Shown: positions 8,847 through 18,305 of the stretch, one piece after another | Layout of the letters: each line of letters starts with the position of its first letter | How positions within the stretch are numbered: position 1 is the stretch's first letter | NCBI GenBank assembly: GCA_015492245.1 | Contig: WGFM01000033.1 | Location: 1 to 64,000, forward strand | Direction: 5' to 3' | Source of the DNA: Deltaproteobacteria bacterium | GTDB lineage: Bacteria > Desulfobacterota > GWC2-55-46 > DRQE01 | Length of the DNA: 64,000 bases | Made by a program: the position numbers and the translations under genes | The notes under the pieces: generated by a model | The model's input: the letters and a program-made list of their open reading frames with translations, nothing else | The model's database searches: none | Told to the model about the DNA's origin: nothing

Positions 8847-9625
8847 AGACCGCTGTAATAGCGATAACAGAGGAAGGGCTCGGGATAGGCGAGCTTCTTG
8901 CAAAAAAGACAGGCTTTGACCTCTACGCGCCGAAGAAGATAGGGGCCCACAGGGGTAATGTTGCCTCTTACGACACACCTACCTCGAAGCTTTTGGAGAG
9001 GATATGGAGCACATACCGTGGGTTCGTGTTCATAATGCCAACAGGGGCTGTGGTGAGGCTCATAAAGGGACTCATAAGGGACAAACACAGAGACCCTGCG
9101 GTTGTTGTTATGGACGAGATGGGCAGATACGCCATAAGCCTTCTTTCGGGCCACGAGGGTGGTGCCAACAGGCTTGCCGCACAGGTTGCACGCATATACA
9201 CAGGGGCAGAACCCGTTATAACCACAGGCAGGGAGGCAAAGAGACGGCTCGTCGTGGGTATGGGCTGCCGCAGGGGGGTATCGGTGGATACACTCGATGA
9301 GGCCCTAAGGGAGGCACTCACACTTGCAGCCAGAACCATCGAGGATGTAAGGCTCATAGCCACGATAGAGGCAAAGAAAGATGAGGAGGCCATACACACC
9401 CTGTCCGAAAGGTTGCAGATACCAGTGGTGTTCGTATCAGAAGGCCTTGTAGCCTCTGTGGAAGAGGGGTTCAAGAAATCAGAGGTTGTGAAACGAAATA
9501 TGGGCGTATACTCTGTGGCAGAGCCCTGTGCAATGGCTGGAGGTAAAAGATGCACCCTGATACTGCCAAAGACAAAACTGAAGGGCTGCGTAACGGTGGC
9601 CATAGCAGAGGAAGGCTCTTTGTAG
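8843..9625 (+). CDS. cbiG: cobalt-precorrin-5A hydrolase
   Basis: IMPTGAVVRLIKGLIRDKHRDPAVVVMDE..ISLLSGHEGGANRLA...VVGMGCRRGVS. Confidence 0.88.
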   Translation: MKTAVIAITEEGLGIGELLAKKTGFDLYAPKKIGAHRGNVASYDTPTSKLLERIWSTYRGFVFIMPTGAVVRLIKGLIRDKHRDPAVVVMDEMGRYAISLLSGHEGGANRLAAQVARIYTGAEPVITTGREAKRRLVVGMGCRRGVSVDTLDEALREALTLAARTIEDVRLIATIEAKKDEEAIHTLSERLQIPVVFVSEGLVASVEEGFKKSEVVKRNMGVYSVAEPCAMAGGKRCTLILPKTKLKGCVTVAIAEEGSL

Positions 9626-10356
9626 CCGGTATAGGCCCCGGAGGGGTTGAGCACATAACCCCTGCAGTGAGAAGGGCTATCGAGGAGTCTACAGTGGTTG
9701 TGGGCTACAGCACATACCTCTCCCTCGTAGAGGACCTCGTAAGGGACAAGACCATCTATTCCTTTGGCATGACCCAGGAGGTGGAAAGATGCTCCCTTGC
9801 CCTGAGGCTTGCAGGAGAGGGCAGGGTTGTAACCCTTGTTAGCAGCGGAGACCCTGGCATATACGGTATGGCAGGGCTTGTGCTCGAGCTTGCCAGAAAG
9901 CACCCCGTGGATGATATAGAGATACTGCCCGGTATAACGGCCATAAGTGCCTGTGCTGCACGGGTGGGTGCCCCGCTCATGCATGACTTTGCGGTGATAA
10001 GCCTGAGTGATCTGCTCACCCCATGGAATGTTATAGAAGAACGCCTCGAGTGTGCAGCAAGGGGAGACTTCGTCATAGCCCTCTACAACCCGAGGAGCAA
10101 AAAGAGAACAGAACACATAGAAAGGGCAGTCCAGATCATAAGACGCCATAGAAGCCCCACCACACCTGTTGCCGTAGTTACCAGTGCCTTCAGAAAAGGT
10201 GAGACGATCATCCTTACAGAGCTCGATGATGTCGCAGCACATCCGGTATCCATGCTCTCGGTGGTCATCGTAGGCAACAGCCAGACCAGAAGGGAGGGCA
10301 ACTACCTTGTAACACCCAGGGGGTATGACAGGAAGTATGAAGAGGTTGTGGAGTAG
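9550..10356 (+). CDS. cbiH: precorrin-3B C17-methyltransferase
   Basis: VAGIGPGGVEHITPAVRRAIEESTVVVGYSTYL...LVSSGDPGIYGMAGL; 5' boundary uncertain because of 76-nt overlap with cbiG. Confidence 0.9.
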   Translation: MHPDTAKDKTEGLRNGGHSRGRLFVAGIGPGGVEHITPAVRRAIEESTVVVGYSTYLSLVEDLVRDKTIYSFGMTQEVERCSLALRLAGEGRVVTLVSSGDPGIYGMAGLVLELARKHPVDDIEILPGITAISACAARVGAPLMHDFAVISLSDLLTPWNVIEERLECAARGDFVIALYNPRSKKRTEHIERAVQIIRRHRSPTTPVAVVTSAFRKGETIILTELDDVAAHPVSMLSVVIVGNSQTRREGNYLVTPRGYDRKYEEVVE

Positions 10357-10381
10357 CAGGGGGCACAAGGTGGTTTTGCTG

Positions 10382-10410
10382 TTGACACCCCTCGATTATT
10401 GGTATAATAT
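10382..10410 (+). promoter_or_regulatory. sigma70-like promoter
   Basis: TTGACA(10382-10387)-N17-TAATAT, overlapping TATAAT at 10403-10408. Confidence 0.6.
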
Positions 10411-10478
10411 GAGAAAATTCATGACATAAGTCAACAATACAATGGATATAAATCCAATCAAACGAGGAGGGCAGTAGC

Positions 10479-10991
10479 ATGGCAGTAAACACTGTTGACG
10501 AGGCAAAGGAGAGGATAACCCAGTGGCTCAATGAGAATGGTCATCAGATAAGACAGGTGGATGACAACTATGCAAACTTCCACTTTGAAATCGACTACCC
10601 CATGGGCACGATGAAACGCCAGAGGGTGATACAGCCCAAGGATTATCCAGGGCTCATTCTTCTTCTAAGTGGTGTTGCGATAGCCGAGGACCACAAGGAA
10701 AGGCTATCGAAGATGTCAGAAGAGGAGAGGGTAGAATTCTACGATTCCATAAGGAAGGATCTATTGTTCCTCGACAACAGCTTCGATATGAACACAGACC
10801 AGAACGGCATAATCCAGCAGATACAGTTCTCATACGAGTTCTACTTCGACAGCCTCACCAAGACCCAACTCTACAGGGGCCTGCTTCTGAACCACCGCAC
10901 ACTTCTCTACATAGTAACCATATTCAACGAAAAGTTCGGCATACCCAACATGCCGGAGATGAAGACCCCGCCAACGGCAACAACACAGTAA
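10479..10991 (+). CDS. hypothetical protein, DUF2299-like
   Basis: MAVNTVDEAKERITQWLNENGHQIRQVDDNYANFHFEIDYP...; RBS GGAGG; family call is from memory. Confidence 0.6.
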   Translation: MAVNTVDEAKERITQWLNENGHQIRQVDDNYANFHFEIDYPMGTMKRQRVIQPKDYPGLILLLSGVAIAEDHKERLSKMSEEERVEFYDSIRKDLLFLDNSFDMNTDQNGIIQQIQFSYEFYFDSLTKTQLYRGLLLNHRTLLYIVTIFNEKFGIPNMPEMKTPPTATTQ

Positions 10992-11021
10992 GGGAAGCTC
11001 TTCTGATACAGGAGGAAAAAC

Positions 11022-11060
11022 AAAGGGAGAAGGCATCATAAAAACCTTCTCCCTTTTTGT
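11022..11060 (+). terminator. Rho-independent terminator
   Basis: AAAGGGAGAAGG(11022-11033)/CCTTCTCCCTTT(11045-11056) with T tract. Confidence 0.85.
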
Positions 11061-11100
11061 CTCATGTTCTTCTTACAGGATGGTGTCATGTGGCCTGATG

Positions 11101-11934
11101 TCAGTGTCCACAGCAGCTGTCATCGCCCTTCGAGGTAAGGGCCTTTATTGCCAGTATCTCGGCATCCATCTTTCTTCTGTCCTCAGAGAACGGCGAAAGC
11201 CCTTTTGCCTTTCTGTCGCCAGGCTCAAGTGGTATGTGGGCATCTTCGAGCTCCTGCATCTGCTTTAGAAGCGTTTTTCTGTCCTCTTCCTCCAGGTGGT
11301 CGTCGATGAGGGTGAAGAACTCCTCGTCCTCTTTCTTTATGTGGTGTCTCAGGTTGGCTATGAGGGAATTTACCGGGCCATCGAGTATCTCTCCATCCTG
11401 AAGCCCACAGCGGAAACCATGGAGTATGGAGATGAACTCACGATGGTCCTCCTTCATTATGCCTATTAGTGCCGGTCCCATGGGGATTCTGTCCTCTACA
11501 AGTGGGAAGAGGGATTCTTCCTCCTTCTTTATGGAGTGCAGTATTATGTCGTTTTCAAGATGTGCCGTTGAGAGCCACAGGCCTTCTATGTCTCGCCTTC
11601 TTACCTGGTCCTCTATGAGCTCGAGCCTTTTGAGCACTTCCTGGTGTTCCGAAGAGAGCATCTTAAGTGGGTCGTTCTCTGCGGTTCTTTCCTCTCCACT
11701 GCTCTCTTCTTCATCCAGTGCCCTGTTCACCTCAACCACCCTGAACTCCTGTGCATAACCCATTCTGCATATGTCGGCAGGGCTTCTGAAGGTGTCCTCT
11801 GAGTCCGTCCTTTCAGATAGTTTACTGAACTCCTCCTCGTCAACCAGTATCTCGCCCTTCTTGCAGAACACCTGGCAGGAAGGGTGCAGACAAACATATT
11901 TTACCCTTAACATCTTTTCCGTGGCTGCCTTCAC
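11101..11934 (-). CDS. hemerythrin/HHE-domain protein with Cys-containing N-terminal extension
   Basis: MLSSEHQEVLKRLELIEDQ...HLENDIILHSIKKEEESLFP...EDHREF...HHIKKEDEEFF. Confidence 0.8.
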   Translation of the reverse strand: MKAATEKMLRVKYVCLHPSCQVFCKKGEILVDEEEFSKLSERTDSEDTFRSPADICRMGYAQEFRVVEVNRALDEEESSGEERTAENDPLKMLSSEHQEVLKRLELIEDQVRRRDIEGLWLSTAHLENDIILHSIKKEEESLFPLVEDRIPMGPALIGIMKEDHREFISILHGFRCGLQDGEILDGPVNSLIANLRHHIKKEDEEFFTLIDDHLEEEDRKTLLKQMQELEDAHIPLEPGDRKAKGLSPFSEDRRKMDAEILAIKALTSKGDDSCCGH

Positions 11935-12004
11935 CGTATCATCTCCTTTTTAAGGCTGTTTGTTGTTGTATCAGTTGAAATCTTATCAAAATAACTGTTC
12001 AACT

Positions 12005-12559
12005 TCAATCTGTTTGTTCCCCCCCTTTATGTGGCCTGTAGGTCTTTATTACAGAGCTGTCCACCTCCACCCCCCTGCACCCAAGAAGATCAAGGCAGTC
12101 CACCACCGCAGGGAATATGGCAGGCAGGCAGTCATCGATGGCAGAGGGCTTGCCGGGTAGATTCACCACGAGGGTTCTGTCATTGTATATGCCGGCTGTC
12201 TGGCGGGACAGTATTGCGGTGGGCACCTTCTTGTATGATACGGCCCTCATGAGCTCGCCAAACCCTGGCAGTATCTTCTGGCACACACTGAGTGTTGCAT
12301 CTGGGGTGATGTCTCTCGGTGCAGGGCCCGTGCCCCCTGTGGTTACGATAAGCTGGCAGCCATCCACATCTGAAAGACTGCGAAGGGTTCGCACCACAAC
12401 ATCCTCATCGTCTGGCACTATCTTCTTTACAGCCTCCCAGCCGCCTTTGAGAAACCTTCCGAGGAGTTCCTCCACCCTTGGCCCCCCCAGGTCCTGGTAT
12501 TGTCTGCGTGATGCCCTGTCAGACACTGTAACTATGCCTATCCTGAGTATGGTCTCCAT
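12005..12559 (-). CDS. mogA: molybdopterin adenylyltransferase / MoaB-MogA family
   Basis: RIGIVTVSDRAS..., VTTGGTGPAPRDITPDAT, VNLPGKPSAIDDCL. Confidence 0.9.
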   Translation of the reverse strand: METILRIGIVTVSDRASRRQYQDLGGPRVEELLGRFLKGGWEAVKKIVPDDEDVVVRTLRSLSDVDGCQLIVTTGGTGPAPRDITPDATLSVCQKILPGFGELMRAVSYKKVPTAILSRQTAGIYNDRTLVVNLPGKPSAIDDCLPAIFPAVVDCLDLLGCRGVEVDSSVIKTYRPHKGGEQTD

Positions 12560-12563
12560 GCTT

Positions 12564-13814
12564 CTATACCTCGTTTACCGGTGGCCTTTCCTGGAAGCTC
12601 TGCACACTGAGGAGCTGGCACAGGGCACTATCGCCCTCCTTGAGTTCATCACACTCCTGGGGAACTATGAGCAACCCATCTGCACCCACCACATTCATGA
12701 GTATGCCGCTACCCTGTCTGCCCGTAAGCCTTGCAACCGTCTCTGTGGGGGTGTTCTCTATCCTCACACGCACAAAGTTGGTCCTGCCCTTCTTGTCCTT
12801 TACCGTGCCACCCACTGCAACCCTTACGGCCTTTCTGAACAACCTTTTTGCACCGAGCATCTTCCTTATGGCAGGCACCACGAAGACCTCGAAACACACC
12901 ATCGCAGATACAGGGTTACCAGGCAGTGCAAAGAGTGGAACCCCTTCCTGAGATATGCCGAATGCAAATGGATGACCAGGCCTTATGGCAACACGCCAGA
13001 ACTTCATGTCTATGTCGAGCTCCTTTATGGTCTCCCTTACGAAGTCATGATGCCCGACAGAGACCCCACCGGATACCACCACGGCATCGTAGGCCAGTGC
13101 CCGGGAGAGTTTTTCCCTCAACTCTTCCTTTCTGTCCCTCGCTATGCCCGCAAGCTCTGGCACCGCCCCTGTAAGAGAGAGCTGCGCCATGAGGGTGTAG
13201 CTGTTGGCATCCGGTATCTTGAGGGGAGAGAACTCATCTTCCAGCCCTTCGAGCTCGTCCCCTGTGGAAAGCACTGCCACACTGGGGCTTCTTCCCACCC
13301 TGACGACCTTTTTCTTCACCATGGCCAGGATACCCACCTCTGCAGGCTTGAGGTCTGTGCCTGTATGGAGCAGGGGTTCTCCTTCTCTCAGGTTCTCACC
13401 CTTCCTTCTTATGTCTGTGCCACGGGCTGAAGTGGTGAGTATCTTTACAACCCTGCCATCGGTGTCCGTGTCTTCAACCCTTACCACCGTGTCAGCACCC
13501 TGTGGTAGCGGGGCACCTGTCATTATACGGGCTGCCTGGCCACTTTCCACTGCCCTCTGGGGCATGGAGCCTGCCTTTATGTCGTCAACTATGGTCAGTA
13601 TTGCCGGATTCTCCCGAGATGCCCCGCCTATATCCTCGCTCCTTACTGCATAGCCATCCATGGCAGATACATCGTAGGGTGGATGATCCCTGTTCGAATA
13701 TACATCCTCCAGGAGAACCCTTCCTGCTGAATCGAATATGGACACCTCCTCTGCTCCACAGGGCCTTGTATGCTCCAGCACCGTTTTTATGGCCTCAGAG
13801 ACGGTCTTCATCAC
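12564..13814 (-). CDS. moeA: molybdopterin molybdotransferase
   Basis: DHPPYDVSAMDGYAVRSED..., VLSTGDELEG, VVSGGVSVGHHDFV, ALPGNPVSAMVCFEVFV. Confidence 0.93.
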   Translation of the reverse strand: MMKTVSEAIKTVLEHTRPCGAEEVSIFDSAGRVLLEDVYSNRDHPPYDVSAMDGYAVRSEDIGGASRENPAILTIVDDIKAGSMPQRAVESGQAARIMTGAPLPQGADTVVRVEDTDTDGRVVKILTTSARGTDIRRKGENLREGEPLLHTGTDLKPAEVGILAMVKKKVVRVGRSPSVAVLSTGDELEGLEDEFSPLKIPDANSYTLMAQLSLTGAVPELAGIARDRKEELREKLSRALAYDAVVVSGGVSVGHHDFVRETIKELDIDMKFWRVAIRPGHPFAFGISQEGVPLFALPGNPVSAMVCFEVFVVPAIRKMLGAKRLFRKAVRVAVGGTVKDKKGRTNFVRVRIENTPTETVARLTGRQGSGILMNVVGADGLLIVPQECDELKEGDSALCQLLSVQSFQERPPVNEV

Positions 13815-14452
13815 GCACCCTCCCTCAAGATTTTTTCAACCACCGCCATCTCCTGTGCGGTATCTATGTCGATGAATGTGGCAAGTTCTGGGTCAACAGC
13901 TGAAAGCTCTTCTTCTTTTACACAACAGGCTGTTATATGTTTCAACCTGATAAAATCTTTGAGGTTTCTTTCACCACCCTGGATATGTTCTTTCATGGGC
14001 TCAAGGAGTGCATCTCTGTTGTAGAAGGCACAGAGTGGCTGTATTCTGCCCCTTGCCACGGGGATAACGCAGTGGTTATCCCCTCTTCTTTCTGCAAGGT
14101 AGCGGATGAGTTCTCTTCTTACAAGTGGCATGTCGCAGGCTATGGCAAAGAGCCATGGTGTGTCCATGGTCTTGAGGGCTGTGTATATGCCTGCAATGGG
14201 GCCTTTCGGTTCCATGCAGTCTTCTATGAAGGGGTGGGTGGTGAGTCTTTCGAGGGGGTGCGGCCTTTTTCTTACCCCTATGAATGTCTTTCTGAAAAGA
14301 GGGGATACCACCTCGATGACCCTTTCTGCAAAGGATCGCTCAAGAAGGGGTGTGGTGGCCTTGTCTCTGCCGAACCTTGAGGACTCCCCTCCTGCAAGCA
14401 CCACTGCGCTTGCGTCTTCTATTATCTCTTCTTTCTCAACCATTGTCTTCAT
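13811..14452 (-). CDS. mobA: molybdenum cofactor guanylyltransferase
   Basis: AVVLAGGESSRFGRDKATTPL..., GPIAGIYTAL, ACDMPLV. Confidence 0.9.
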   Translation of the reverse strand: MKTMVEKEEIIEDASAVVLAGGESSRFGRDKATTPLLERSFAERVIEVVSPLFRKTFIGVRKRPHPLERLTTHPFIEDCMEPKGPIAGIYTALKTMDTPWLFAIACDMPLVRRELIRYLAERRGDNHCVIPVARGRIQPLCAFYNRDALLEPMKEHIQGGERNLKDFIRLKHITACCVKEEELSAVDPELATFIDIDTAQEMAVVEKILREGA

Positions 14453-14454
14453 TG

Positions 14455-14973
14455 TTACAGCTTGCAGGCCCTTATGGAGAGGTGTCTTGTAAGGAACGAG
14501 GCTACCTCCTCCGGGTCGTTAAGGTTCAACAGGGGCACCATCTGGTCCTGAAGCCTCATATCTGTTGCGATGGCTATAAGGCCCTCCGAAGGGCTAAGCG
14601 AGGGGCTGTCAGAGATGCCGGCCCTTACCACTTCTATCTTGTCCAGCCTTGCCTGTTTGAACCCTTCCACTATGACGATGTCCATATCCTGCATGTACGA
14701 GGCGGCAATATCCTCTGGTTCACACTCTGCTGGGGTGTCCATAACAAGCTGCATCGAGGCCGGGCCTGCAAAGACGCTCTTTCGTGCACCTGCCCTTTTG
14801 TGTCGCCAGCTGTCCTTGCCCGGCATGTCCATGGGATGGGGGTGGCAGCTGTGCTTTATTGTGCCCACCTTGTGCCCCTGCAGACTCAATGTGGCCACGA
14901 CCCTCTCCACCAGCGTGGTCTTGCCTGCACCACTGTTTCCAACTATGGCCACTATGGGTGGGGTTCTACCCAT
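14455..14973 (-). CDS. mobB: molybdopterin-guanine dinucleotide biosynthesis protein MobB
   Basis: MGRTPPIVAIVGNSGAGKTTLVERVV...VGTIKHSCHPHPMDMPGKDSWRHKRAGA. Confidence 0.9.
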   Translation of the reverse strand: MGRTPPIVAIVGNSGAGKTTLVERVVATLSLQGHKVGTIKHSCHPHPMDMPGKDSWRHKRAGARKSVFAGPASMQLVMDTPAECEPEDIAASYMQDMDIVIVEGFKQARLDKIEVVRAGISDSPSLSPSEGLIAIATDMRLQDQMVPLLNLNDPEEVASFLTRHLSIRACKL

Positions 14974-15383
14974 GATTCTCCCTCTGGTGTAATCTCCTTC
15001 TTCCACAGGGGCACAGTATTTTTGAGTGTGTCTATGCACCAGCTGCAGGCCTCGAATGCCTCCTTGCGGTGTTCGGAACCCACCACTATGAGCACTATAT
15101 TATCACCTGCAGGTATGCGGGCCACCCTGTGGACTATCCTTACATCTATTATGTCGAACCTCTCGAGGGTATCCTGGCGGAGTTTTTCCATGGCCCTGAG
15201 TGCCATGGACTGGTATTGCTCGAACTCAAGGGATTCTATCCTGTGCCCCCTGGAGAAATCCCTTGCCACACCACAGAATGTAACGACCGCACCTATCCTC
15301 TTCGAGGTGGACTTAAGTGCCCTTACCTCCTCTTCCACAGAGAAGTCCTCGGTCTGTATCCTTACGGGCTCGAGCATAGCCAT
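14952..15383 (-). CDS. moaE: molybdopterin synthase catalytic subunit
   Basis: GAVVTFCGVARDFSRGHRIESLEFEQYQSMA..., HRVARIPAGDNIVLIVVGSEHRKEAFEAC. Confidence 0.92.
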   Translation of the reverse strand: MAMLEPVRIQTEDFSVEEEVRALKSTSKRIGAVVTFCGVARDFSRGHRIESLEFEQYQSMALRAMEKLRQDTLERFDIIDVRIVHRVARIPAGDNIVLIVVGSEHRKEAFEACSWCIDTLKNTVPLWKKEITPEGESWVEPHP

Positions 15384-15620
15384 TCAACCTCCTGAAAAGG
15401 GTGGCATTACTGCCACTGTATCGCCATCGTGGACGATGCTTTCTTTTGAAGCCTGCTCTTCGTTTATTGCGAATAGAAACTCTCCCTCTGGCAGAGAGGG
15501 CAGCCTTTTTCGAAGCTCTTCGATAAGCCCTTCTATGGTTACAGGGGTCTCTATCTCGAGGCTCATCTCTTTGGTGCCTGTCTTCGTTGCAAGCACACCG
15601 AAAAGGAGCACCCTTATCAT
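15384..15620 (-). CDS. moaD: molybdopterin synthase sulfur carrier subunit
   Basis: MIRVLLFGVLATKTG..., C-terminal DTVAVMPPFSGG di-Gly tail. Confidence 0.9.
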   Translation of the reverse strand: MIRVLLFGVLATKTGTKEMSLEIETPVTIEGLIEELRKRLPSLPEGEFLFAINEEQASKESIVHDGDTVAVMPPFSGG

Positions 15621-16105
15621 CCCTCTTCTCTCCTCCAGTGCCCGCTTCTGCCGCCCTGTTTCTCCATGAGCCTTATGTCCTGTATGGCCATGCCCCTGTC
15701 CAGGGCCTTGCACATGTCGTATATGGCGAGCAGTGCGGTTGCAACGGCTGTGAGGGCCTCCATCTCAACCCCTGTCTTTCCCACACACCTGGTGGTTACA
15801 GTTACATCCATGTAGGCCCTTTCTCCATCCATGCCATCTTCAAAATCCACCTCTACCGAGGTAAGCCCTATGGGATGGCACATGGGTATTATGTCAGGGG
15901 TTCTCTTTGCACCCATTACAGCCGCCACATTGGATACTGCAAGCACATCGCCTTTCTTTACAGCCCCTTCCTTTATCTTCCCGAGGGTCTCAGGGTTCAT
16001 GAGGATTCTGCCCCGTGCGGTGGCAACGCGCACGCTCTCCTGTTTTTCCGATACATCCACCATCCTTGCCCTGCCCTTGTCTGTGAAATGGGTGAATTCA
16101 GACAC
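15617..16105 (-). CDS. moaC: cyclic pyranopterin monophosphate synthase
   Basis: MVDVSEKQESVRVATARGRI..., IPMCHPIGLTSVEVDF, GVEMEALTAVATALLAIYDMCKA. Confidence 0.94.
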   Translation of the reverse strand: MSEFTHFTDKGRARMVDVSEKQESVRVATARGRILMNPETLGKIKEGAVKKGDVLAVSNVAAVMGAKRTPDIIPMCHPIGLTSVEVDFEDGMDGERAYMDVTVTTRCVGKTGVEMEALTAVATALLAIYDMCKALDRGMAIQDIRLMEKQGGRSGHWRREEG

Positions 16106-16122
16106 ATCTGCCTCCCTGCGTG

Positions 16123-16800
16123 TTAGTAAGAAACAAGCGGCATGAATACTATGTTGTCCTTCTTCTTTCTTTCGCTCAGGGTGCCCTCGTCGAGCTCGAA
16201 GACCCTGTCGCCAAGGTAGTGTATCTCTGCATAGTCATGCGAGACCATTATAGCGGGTATTTCCCATAGTCTCTGAATATCCTTGAGAAACTTTCTGAAC
16301 TTTGGCCTGAGCAGTTTGTCCACTGCACTCAGTGGTTCATCGAGCAGCAGTATGTCCGGTTTTCTCACCAGTGCCCTTGCCAGCGCCACCCTCTGGGCCT
16401 CTCCGCCCGAGAGTTTATCGGGGTAGCTTGACAGAAGGTGTGTGAGCTCCAGTTCTGTGGCAAGAAACTCTATGTGGTGAGTGAGCCTGTCTCTTTCCCA
16501 TCTTTTTAGGGGGAAGAGTATGTTCTGTTCTGCTGTAAGCCAGGGGAACAGCGCCGGTTTCTGAAAGACAAACCCTGCGTTTCTGCTCTCGGGATGGAGG
16601 AATGTGGATTCATCCTGGAGGACCCTTTCGTTCAGTGTCACCACTCCATGGTCAGCCCTTACAAGCCCTGCTACCATCTTCAAGAGCGTGGTCTTTCCGG
16701 CCCCGTTTGGTCCTGTAATCATTATGAAGCCTTGTTCTACCTCGAGCTCTACCTTCAGGGTGAATCTTTCGAGTCTTTTTGTGAGCCTTAACTGGAGCAT
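16123..16800 (-). CDS. modC: molybdate/tungstate ABC transporter ATP-binding protein lacking a TOBE domain
   Basis: GPNGAGKTTLLK, LSGGEAQRVALARALVRKPDILLLDEPLSAVD; 225 aa. Confidence 0.85.
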   Translation of the reverse strand: MLQLRLTKRLERFTLKVELEVEQGFIMITGPNGAGKTTLLKMVAGLVRADHGVVTLNERVLQDESTFLHPESRNAGFVFQKPALFPWLTAEQNILFPLKRWERDRLTHHIEFLATELELTHLLSSYPDKLSGGEAQRVALARALVRKPDILLLDEPLSAVDKLLRPKFRKFLKDIQRLWEIPAIMVSHDYAEIHYLGDRVFELDEGTLSERKKKDNIVFMPLVSY

Positions 16801-16814
16801 GGTTCATCCTCTCT

Positions 16815-17486
16815 TCATATCAGTATCCTCTCCCTTCGGTTAATATAATACACACAGGAGAGCACTGTAAAGGATATTGCAAGCAGTATGAGGGACATAA
16901 CCAGTGCCTCGGTGTAGTTAAGGGTTTCCACACTCTCGTATATCGAGATACTTGCCACCCTGGTAACCCCTGGTATGCTGCCACCCACCATGAGCACAAC
17001 CCCGAACTCACCAAGGGTATGGGCAAAGGCAAGCACAGAGCCTGTTATTATGCCTCTTCTTGAAGCAGGTATTATGACCCTGAAGAACACCCCTGTCCTG
17101 GAGCAACCAAGGGTTCGGCCTGCATCGATAAGGGTTCTGTCCACATGCTCGAAGGCATTCTGCATGGGCTGTACAGCAAAGGGAAGACTGTAGAGTATGC
17201 TTGCCACAACGAGCCCCTCGAAGGAGAATGCCAGAGGCTGGCCGAACATATCGGTGTAGAATCTTCCAAGGGGTGAGTGGTTGCCCATGGCAACGAGCAG
17301 AAAGAAACCCAGCACCGTTGGTGGCAACACTATGGGCAGACTCACTGTGGCCTCAACGAGGGTCTTGCCCCTGAACCTATGGTAGGCAAGAAGATAGGCA
17401 ACAGGAAGACCCACCACAAGCAGGCACACTGTGGTTACAAGTGCGAGCTTGAAGGATATGTAAAGGGGCATAAGGTCCAAAACCAT
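16815..17486 (-). CDS. modB: molybdate/tungstate ABC transporter permease
   Basis: LPIVLPPTVLGFFLLV..., AFAHTLGEFGVVLMVGGSIPG. Confidence 0.88.
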   Translation of the reverse strand: MVLDLMPLYISFKLALVTTVCLLVVGLPVAYLLAYHRFRGKTLVEATVSLPIVLPPTVLGFFLLVAMGNHSPLGRFYTDMFGQPLAFSFEGLVVASILYSLPFAVQPMQNAFEHVDRTLIDAGRTLGCSRTGVFFRVIIPASRRGIITGSVLAFAHTLGEFGVVLMVGGSIPGVTRVASISIYESVETLNYTEALVMSLILLAISFTVLSCVYYINRRERILI

Positions 17487-17573
17487 GACAATATTATACC
17501 ATTTCCAAGCGTATCAGACATTAATATCATATTCTGAAGTCTTTTTCATCAAAAAGAAGAAAAAGAAGGTGGT

Positions 17574-18305
17574 TCAGGGTTCCACAAGGTAGCCGTATTC
17601 TTCGAATATACGGCGTGCACTGTGGGACATCAGAAACTCAACAAACCTGCGTGCCTGTGGTGTGTCCGTCAGTGCTATGGCATCCTGCTCTATGGGGCTG
17701 TGGAGAGATGGGTCTATCTTAACCAGCCTTCCTTCCACACCGTATACCGCAGAGAGTGCCACTATCGAGGCATCTGCATTACCGGTAAGTGTAAAGCCCA
17801 GGGCCTGTGAGACATTCTCACCATAAAGGAGCTTGTGTTCAACCCCCTTAAGCAACCCTTTGTTCTTGAGCACCTCTATTGCCGCTCTTCCGTAGGGTGC
17901 GGTATCCGGATTGGCTATGGCAACAAGCCTTATGTGTGGAGATGCAAGTTCCTCTATGGAGCCAAGGGGCATGTCATTTCTTGTCCACACCACCAGCACT
18001 CCCCGTGCATAGGTAAAGCGGGTGCCCTTTATACCATGGCCCTTTTCTTCAAGAAGGCGGGGGCGTTCTCTATCGGCGGAAAGGAAGATGTGGTATGGTG
18101 CGCCGTTTATTATCTGTGCGTAGAGTTTTCCTGTAGAGCCACTTACAATGCGCACCCTCACGCCCTCAAGCTCCTGGTAGGTGCGGGCAAGCTCTTTCAT
18201 CACCTTGATGGCATTGCTTGCCGTGGCAACAAGAAGTTCTGCTGCATGGAGGGGGGTGAACAGGAAAAGGATAAGTATCAGGGAGGAGAGTGCTGCCCTT
18301 ATCAT
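17574..18305 (-). CDS. modA: molybdate-binding periplasmic protein
   Basis: Signal peptide; ELLVATASNAIKVMKELARTY..VRIVSGSTGKLYAQIINGAPYHIFLSADRERP. Confidence 0.9.
   Translation of the reverse strand: MIRAALSSLILILFLFTPLHAAELLVATASNAIKVMKELARTYQELEGVRVRIVSGSTGKLYAQIINGAPYHIFLSADRERPRLLEEKGHGIKGTRFTYARGVLVVWTRNDMPLGSIEELASPHIRLVAIANPDTAPYGRAAIEVLKNKGLLKGVEHKLLYGENVSQALGFTLTGNADASIVALSAVYGVEGRLVKIDPSLHSPIEQDAIALTDTPQARRFVEFLMSHSARRIFEEYGYLVEP

Noticed and set aside
8968-10368. 466-aa minus-strand ORF
   Set aside because: Antisense of cbiG/cbiH; no family resemblance.
11975-11989. FNR/CRP-type box upstream of the hemerythrin gene (TTGAAATCTTATCAA)
   Set aside because: Half-site spacing is 5 instead of 4 nt and one half-site is imperfect; not supportable.
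14350-15669. 439-aa plus-strand ORF (and similarly 12117-13430)
   Set aside because: Antisense of mobB/moaE/moaD and of moeA; codon-bias artefacts.
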